Source: Rathayibacter oskolensis (GTDB lineage Bacteria > Actinomycetota > Actinomycetes > Actinomycetales > Microbacteriaceae). From it: a stretch of 64,000 nucleotides of DNA. The notes beneath the pieces were generated by a model, which was given only the letters and a program-made list of their open reading frames with translations, was not told where the DNA came from and did not search any database. The stretch spans positions 1,178,001 through 1,242,000 of the forward strand of contig NZ_FXBM01000001.1 of the NCBI RefSeq assembly GCF_900177245.1, in the 5' to 3' direction. Position 1 is the first letter of the stretch; each line of letters starts with the position of its first letter. Below, in pieces: positions 62,483-64,000 of the stretch. The position numbers were made by a program, and so were the translations under genes.

Positions 62483-63406
62483 CTAGGCGGCGTGCTCGTC
62501 GAGGAAGGCGCGGGCGGAGTCCACGTCGTCGGGTGTCTTGACCGCGAGGGTCGGGAGGCCTTTGAGGCCGCGCTTGGCGAGACCCACGAGGGCGCCCGCG
62601 GGCGCCAGCTCGATCAGGCCGGTGACCCCCGCCTCCGCGAAGGCCGCCATGCACAGGTCCCAGCGCACCGGGGAGGCGACCTGCCCGACGAGCAGGTCGA
62701 GGAACGCCGGGCCGGAGGTGACGACGGAGCCGTCGCGGTTCGTCCAGAGGCGGAGGCTCGGGTCGGCCGGCGTGATCCGGGAGGCGACGGCGGCGAGCTC
62801 GTCGCGGGCCGGCGCCATGTAGCGGGTGTGGAAGGCGCCGGCGACCTGCAGCGGGATGACCCGCGTGCCGGGGACGGGCTCGTCCTTGAGCGCCTGCAGC
62901 GCCTCCGTCGATCCCGCGACCACGATCTGCCCGCCGCCGTTGTAGTTCGCGGACTCGAGGCCGAGCTCGTCGAGCCGGGCGAGGAGGGCCTGCTCGTCGC
63001 CGCCGAGGACCGCGCTCATCGCGGTCGGGGTCTCGGCGGCCGCAGCGGCCATCGCCCGGGCGCGCTCGCGGACGAAGACGAGGGCGTCGGACTCGCTGAG
63101 CACTCCCGCGCCGGCGGCGGCGGTGATCTCGCCGACGGAGTGGCCGGCGATGCCGGCGATGCGGTCGCGGCGACCGCCCTCGAGGAGGAGGGAGAGCGTG
63201 ACGAGCCCGGCCGACACGATCAGAGGCTGGGCGACCGCGGTGTCGCGCAGGGTATCTGCATCGGACTCGGTGCCGTGCGCCGCGAGATCGATGCCGACCG
63301 CCTCCGAGTGCGCGGCGACCTGCTCGGCGACCGAGGGGTCGGCGAGCCAGGGTGCGAGGAATCCGGGGGTCTGGGAGCCCTGACCCGGGGCGACGACGAC
63401 GATCAC
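62483..63406 (-). CDS. fabD: Malonyl-CoA:ACP transacylase
   Basis: Loads malonate from CoA onto ACP. The 307-residue protein has the N-terminal VVVAPGQGSQTPGFL, the nucleophile elbow GIAGHSVGEITAA with active-site Ser, and the His of AGAFHTRYM. GTG 63406..63404 is preferred over the longer ATG start at 63460 because GGAAGA lies about eight bases before it and the family begins there. The regulator gene lies upstream in the same direction. Confidence 0.95.
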   Translation of the reverse strand: MIVVVAPGQGSQTPGFLAPWLADPSVAEQVAAHSEAVGIDLAAHGTESDADTLRDTAVAQPLIVSAGLVTLSLLLEGGRRDRIAGIAGHSVGEITAAAGAGVLSESDALVFVRERARAMAAAAAETPTAMSAVLGGDEQALLARLDELGLESANYNGGGQIVVAGSTEALQALKDEPVPGTRVIPLQVAGAFHTRYMAPARDELAAVASRITPADPSLRLWTNRDGSVVTSGPAFLDLLVGQVASPVRWDLCMAAFAEAGVTGLIELAPAGALVGLAKRGLKGLPTLAVKTPDDVDSARAFLDEHAA

Positions 63407-63461
63407 AGAATCAGTCTTCCGATCTGCGCCGCGGAGTGCGGCGCGCTGAGGTACTGACAAA

Positions 63462-63478
63462 CCACAAAGAGCTTGTGG
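63462..63478. promoter_or_regulatory. Candidate operator before fabD
   Basis: CCACAA-AGAGC-TTGTGG, a perfect 6-bp inverted repeat about 56 bases before the fabD GTG and just after the end of the PucR-type regulator gene. It could be the regulator's own binding site or another control element of the fab operon. The assignment is from symmetry and position only. Confidence 0.4.
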
Positions 63479-63494
63479 CGGTTCTACAACGGAC

Positions 63495-64000
63495 TCACTT
63501 CCGGGCGGGACGCCTGCGGACGGCTCCGTCGGGATCGCTCATCGATCCGAGGATGAGCGCGGACTGGAGGATGAGCGCCTCGCGCGCCCCCGTCGCGTCC
63601 CAGCCGATGACCTCGGCGACGCGCTTGAGGCGGTACCGCACCGTGTTCGGGTGCACGAACAGCTCCCGTGCCGTCGCCTCGAGGGAGCGCCCGTTGTCGA
63701 GGTAGGCCCACAGCGTCGTCAGGAGCTCGGTCGAGTGCTTCTGCAGCGGGCGGTAGATCTGGGTGATCAGGCTCTGACGAGCGAGGGGGTCGCCGGCGAG
63801 GGCTCGCTCGGGCAGAAGGTCATCGGCGCTGACGGGACGAGGGGCGTTGCGCCAGGAGCGGGCGACCGCGAAGCCGGCGAGCGCGGCGCGGGCGCTGCGC
63901 GATGCCTCCACGAGGGTCGTGACTTCGTGGCCGAGTACGAGGTGACCCGTGCCGAATCCCGGCTCGAGCGCCTCCGCGATCTCGAGGAAGGCGACCGGCG
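63495..64000 (-). CDS. PucR/CdaR-type transcriptional regulator, partial (FasR-like; N-terminus beyond right edge)
   Basis: The frame is open to the window edge, giving 168 codons. The visible part begins PVAFLEIAEALEPGFGTGHL, a GGDEF-like CdaR region, and ends in a PucR C-terminal helix-turn-helix: LLTTLWAYLDNGRSLEATA and RELFVHPNTVRYRLKRVAEV, the DNA-binding signature of the family. Its place directly upstream of fabD matches FasR, the activator of fatty-acid synthesis genes in Streptomyces. The tail (SDPDGAVRRRPARK) is basic. An internal GTG at 63911 is not the true start, since the upstream codons are conserved-looking coding sequence. Confidence 0.88.
   Translation of the reverse strand, partial: PVAFLEIAEALEPGFGTGHLVLGHEVTTLVEASRSARAALAGFAVARSWRNAPRPVSADDLLPERALAGDPLARQSLITQIYRPLQKHSTELLTTLWAYLDNGRSLEATARELFVHPNTVRYRLKRVAEVIGWDATGAREALILQSALILGSMSDPDGAVRRRPARK

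Noticed and set aside
59762-63457. 1231-codon rightward open frame opposite the fab operon
   Set aside because: Antisense shadow of four clear fatty-acid synthesis genes; Gly/Arg/Asp-rich translation without domains.

Overview
The window is high-GC DNA from an actinobacterium, most likely a member of the Microbacteriaceae (Rathayibacter-like or a close relative). The evidence is the gene order holA-rpsT-lepA-hemW-hrcA-dnaJ-rsmE-phoH-ybeY-era, the DUF3145 gene beside a PucR-type regulator/fabD/fabH/acpP/fabF cluster, a perfect actinobacterial LexA box, many GTG starts with ATGA/GTGA overlaps, and many TANNNT boxes 6-8 nt before start codons, which suggests leaderless transcripts. The genus assignment is inference; no rRNA gene is present.

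Layout. 1-2.5 kb: a partial unknown gene, holA, then a block of structured intergenic repeats. 2.5-17 kb: translation, heat-shock and ribosome-maturation genes (rpsT, an aminotransferase, a GNAT, lepA, a DUF1990 gene, hemW, a DUF4870 gene, CIRCE-hrcA-dnaJ, rsmE, HIT, phoH, ybeY, a CBS membrane protein, era). 17-21.4 kb: a two-component system, then leuA behind a 14-residue leader peptide with four consecutive Leu codons. 21.5-31.6 kb: TRIC-like channel, recO-uppS-oxidoreductase, class V aminotransferase, FrnE-like DsbA protein with a tiny overlapping Cys peptide, ybaK, dusB-dgt, dnaG. 31.8-39.1 kb: a translationally coupled peptide ABC transporter operon (lipoprotein, two permeases, a double ABC ATPase, a further ABC ATPase, a 2-hydroxyacid dehydrogenase). 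39.2-44.8 kb: tRNA-Asn, an RsmC/RlmG-like methyltransferase, a kinase-like membrane protein, def, a NIPA/DMT-like transporter, a glycosyltransferase and a CAT-anticodon tRNA.

44.9-49.2 kb holds the most unusual locus: a translationally coupled trio of a CHAT-family cysteine protease, a lipase-like alpha/beta hydrolase with its own N-terminal region, and a small protein resembling the LecA/PA-IL lectin fold, directly after a tRNA gene. It looks like a protease-triggered effector cassette, possibly for conflict or defence; this is inference.

49.3-58.3 kb: small conserved hypotheticals, a LON-domain protein, a family 2 glycosyltransferase, a DHA2-type MFS exporter, a 35-residue membrane peptide, and an apparent SOS locus. 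In the last, a perfect LexA palindrome lies inside a -35/-10 spacer between a DUF6504-like gene and a small gene coupled to a family A DNA polymerase. A secreted coiled-coil/transglycosylase protein and a PadR regulator follow. 58.4-64 kb: DUF3145, a MITE-like element (45-bp inverted repeats around a 33-bp minisatellite), and the type II fatty-acid synthesis operon with its regulator running off the right edge.
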